Assembly (NCBI GenBank): GCA_013360825.1
Contig: JABWAY010000192.1
Location: 1 to 7,699, forward strand
Source of the DNA: Candidatus Brocadiia bacterium
GTDB lineage: Bacteria; Planctomycetota; MHYJ01; WSZJ01
Length of the DNA: 7,699 nt
Direction: 5' to 3'
Part shown: piece by piece, positions 6,004 through 7,699 of the stretch
Numbering within the stretch: position 1 is the stretch's first letter
Layout of the letters: the number at the start of each line of letters is the position of its first letter
Program-made: the position numbers and the translations under genes
Notes under the pieces: model-generated
Told to the model about the DNA's origin: nothing
Seen by the model: the letters and a program-made list of their open reading frames with translations, nothing else
Databases searched by the model: none

Positions 6004-7698
6004 TCAGGCGCGGGGGGCGGGGCGCTTGCGCCGGTCCTCGCGATACCAGGTTTCCCCCGGCGGCGTGAGGGCGCAGGCGGCGGCGAGGCGGATGCCGTTC
6101 GTGAAGAAGGCGGCGTGGAGGTGATTGACCCCGGAGTGGCTCATCCGGTTGCGGGGGGGCGCCTGGGTGAAGGAGCCGCCCTTGCCGATCCGGAACCCCG
6201 GGTGAGTGAGACCCGGGTCATTGAGGCACCAGTCCCAGGAGTTCCCCGCGAGGCCGCGGATCCCCCACGGGGATTCGTCGAACGGGCAGTCGCGGACGGG
6301 GACCGGAAAGTATCCCTCGCGGTGGGAGCCGTACGCATTGCAGAGGCAGGGGTCGAACGTCTCGCCCCAGGGAAAGGCGCGGGCGTCGACGCCGCGTCCT
6401 GCCTTTTCCCAGGCGTCCTCGTGGACGAGGGAGTAGAGGCGGCCGTCGCGGAGGGAGCGCCAGCGCGCGTAGGCGGAGGCGTCGGACCAGGAGACGCCGA
6501 GGACGGGCCAGGAGCGGAGCCAGTCGGCGGTGGCGCCGTCGAGCCGGGAGGCCTGCCGGCGGAGATCGTCGGGCGCACCCGCGAGCCATGCGGGGTCGGG
6601 GATCGCCCATGCGCCGGGGGAGACCTGCGGCCAGTAGGCGGGGCCGTCCTGCCCCTTGCGCGGGACGCGCGCGGTCGCCTCGGCGGGGGCGGTCCGGGCC
6701 AGGTCGATCAGGAAGGCGAGGTAGTCGGCGCAGGTCACGGGAAACTGCGCAATAAAAACATCGGGAAGGTCCACGACGGCCGCGGGGCCGGAAGCGGGGT
6801 TCCCGGGGTCGCCCTGGGAGAAGAACGGCCCGCCTGCGACAGGCAGGAAGCCCGCCGGCACGTCGTCCGCGCCGAACACCGTCACCTCGGCGGTGGATTC
6901 CTCGAGCCGCCTCACCACGAGCGGGACGCGCGACGGCGCACACCCCGGGGCGGAGACCACGAGGAGCCACGAGCCCCGGGGAAGCGCCCGTCCGACGATC
7001 GGAGTCTCCCCCAGGTGAAGTCCCTGCCCGCGCGGCCGGTACGGTGAGTCTCCAAAGAGGCGGTCGAGGAGAGCGGGGGGGCAGGGAGCGCCGCCTTCGC
7101 GCGCCGAGACCGGGATGAGGACGCGATCGATCTCCTCGCAGCGCCAGGCCCAGACGGAGGCGTTCGGCGCCTCGATCCTCGGGCAGTCGTGCGCGTGGAC
7201 GCGGAGGCGCGGAGGCGGGCCGGTTTCGAGCGCCGGGACGGACTCCACCGGCTCCCCCGAGAGCCTCCGGCCGGACCACGGGTGGTAGCCGAAGACGTTC
7301 AGCGACTCCGGTGCGACCGCGCGCCCGCGCGACAGGCAGTCGCAGGTCCACCGCCGGGTCCGAAGCGTGACCGTCCCCTCGCCGCGGAGGCGCGCGTCGA
7401 GGGCGCCGTCGTTCCACCTCTCCGCCTGGCGGAGATGCAGGATGACCCCGCGTCGGTCGCCTGCCGCTTCGGCCTCGACATGGCGGTCCCAGTGGAGTTC
7501 CGCGAGGAGCCGTCGTGCGCCCGCGTGGTCCGGCGCGTTCGCGAGCGCGGCGTCGAGAGACGCGTTCGCCTCGGCGAGCAGGCGGGTTCCCTCGCGCGCC
7601 AGGTCCTCCGCGCGATCCTGGGCCGCCCACAGGCGCTTCTTCTCGCTCCGCGGGGCGCTGTTCGGGATCTCCCGCTCGAGCCGGCCGGCGTCGGCCCG
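6004..7698 (-). CDS. SUMF1/formylglycine-generating-enzyme-like protein, C-terminal part (probable kinase/SUMF1 fusion; 5' end outside window)
   Basis: The frame is open from the right edge to a TGA at 6006-6004, giving 564 visible codons. Numbered from the edge, residues 1-80 are a charged, TPR-like helical segment (with LLAEANASLDAALANAPDHAGARRLLAELHWDRHVEAEAAGD). Residues about 90-270 are beta-rich and end in a PEGA-like repeat (LGETPIVGRALPRGSWLLVVSAPG). Residues 283-541 are a SUMF1 domain: GFLPVAGGPFF, the VFIAQFPVT block, PVLGVSWSDASAYARW, FPWGETFDP, SPWGIRGLAGNSWDW and KGGSF...NGIRL. The two catalytic cysteines of true formylglycine-generating enzymes are absent after KGGSF, so sulfatase activation is unlikely. 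This domain order matches planctomycete proteins that carry an N-terminal Ser/Thr kinase domain, but no kinase is visible here. A GTG at 7248 is internal to coherent homologous sequence and is not a credible start. Confidence 0.85.
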   Translation of the reverse strand, partial: RADAGRLEREIPNSAPRSEKKRLWAAQDRAEDLAREGTRLLAEANASLDAALANAPDHAGARRLLAELHWDRHVEAEAAGDRRGVILHLRQAERWNDGALDARLRGEGTVTLRTRRWTCDCLSRGRAVAPESLNVFGYHPWSGRRLSGEPVESVPALETGPPPRLRVHAHDCPRIEAPNASVWAWRCEEIDRVLIPVSAREGGAPCPPALLDRLFGDSPYRPRGQGLHLGETPIVGRALPRGSWLLVVSAPGCAPSRVPLVVRRLEESTAEVTVFGADDVPAGFLPVAGGPFFSQGDPGNPASGPAAVVDLPDVFIAQFPVTCADYLAFLIDLARTAPAEATARVPRKGQDGPAYWPQVSPGAWAIPDPAWLAGAPDDLRRQASRLDGATADWLRSWPVLGVSWSDASAYARWRSLRDGRLYSLVHEDAWEKAGRGVDARAFPWGETFDPCLCNAYGSHREGYFPVPVRDCPFDESPWGIRGLAGNSWDWCLNDPGLTHPGFRIGKGGSFTQAPPRNRMSHSGVNHLHAAFFTNGIRLAAACALTPPGETWYREDRRKRPAPRA

Positions 7699-7699
7699 C

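Noticed and set aside
4326..6068. 580-codon open frame on the plus strand opposite the antiporter
   Set aside because: Shadow frame: a Gly/Asp/Glu/Arg-dominated translation with no motif, while the minus-strand frame is a clear membrane transporter with an RCK domain.
6218..7630. Long minus-strand frame in another phase of the SUMF1 gene, and a plus-strand frame at 5638-7047
   Set aside because: Both give Arg/Pro/Gly-rich low-complexity translations. The chosen frame carries recognisable SUMF1 motifs throughout.
1..7699. CRISPR arrays, tRNA or rRNA genes, insertion sequences, attachment sites
   Set aside because: I found no regularly spaced repeats, cloverleaf-like sequence, transposase motifs or terminal inverted repeats. 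The only repeats are the linker duplications in the coiled-coil gene.

Overview
This is a GC-rich bacterial chromosome window with tightly packed genes and strong G/C preference at third codon positions. A C-terminal SUMF1/formylglycine-generating-enzyme-like protein with a helical and PEGA-like stalk, and a secreted Pro/Gly-rich coiled-coil protein, resemble gene content I associate with Planctomycetota or a neighbouring deep lineage. That placement is an inference from protein style; the window has no rRNA or other taxonomic marker.

Layout. Two plus-strand genes sit at the left: the 3' end of an unrecognised gene (to 290), then a secreted coiled-coil protein (300-1163) whose Shine-Dalgarno overlaps the preceding stop codon. 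They converge, with a 17-bp gap, on a minus-strand block that fills the rest. In the direction of transcription, from the right edge, this block holds: the C-terminal 564 codons of a SUMF1-domain protein (stop at 6004); a 136-bp intergenic region with a good sigma70-type promoter and an 18-codon leader ORF; a CPA1-type cation:proton antiporter with a C-terminal RCK (TrkA-N/TrkA-C) module (3996-5867); a 53-bp gap with a weaker promoter candidate; uvrB (1813-3942); and a DTW-domain tRNA aminocarboxypropyltransferase-like gene (1181-1816) that overlaps uvrB by four bases.

How the genes work together. The antiporter, uvrB and the DTW gene are mostly housekeeping functions (ion/pH homeostasis, nucleotide excision repair, RNA modification) and probably share transcription in part. 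The most distinctive structure is in the start regions. Neither the antiporter nor uvrB has a Shine-Dalgarno. Both have promoter-like hexamers placed so that transcription would begin at, or within a couple of bases of, an ATG. The antiporter's GTG overlaps the stop of the 18-codon leader (GTGA), the same junction type as uvrB/DTW. This suggests leaderless initiation followed by termination-reinitiation. I see no mobile element, CRISPR array, RNA gene or clearly novel multi-gene system.
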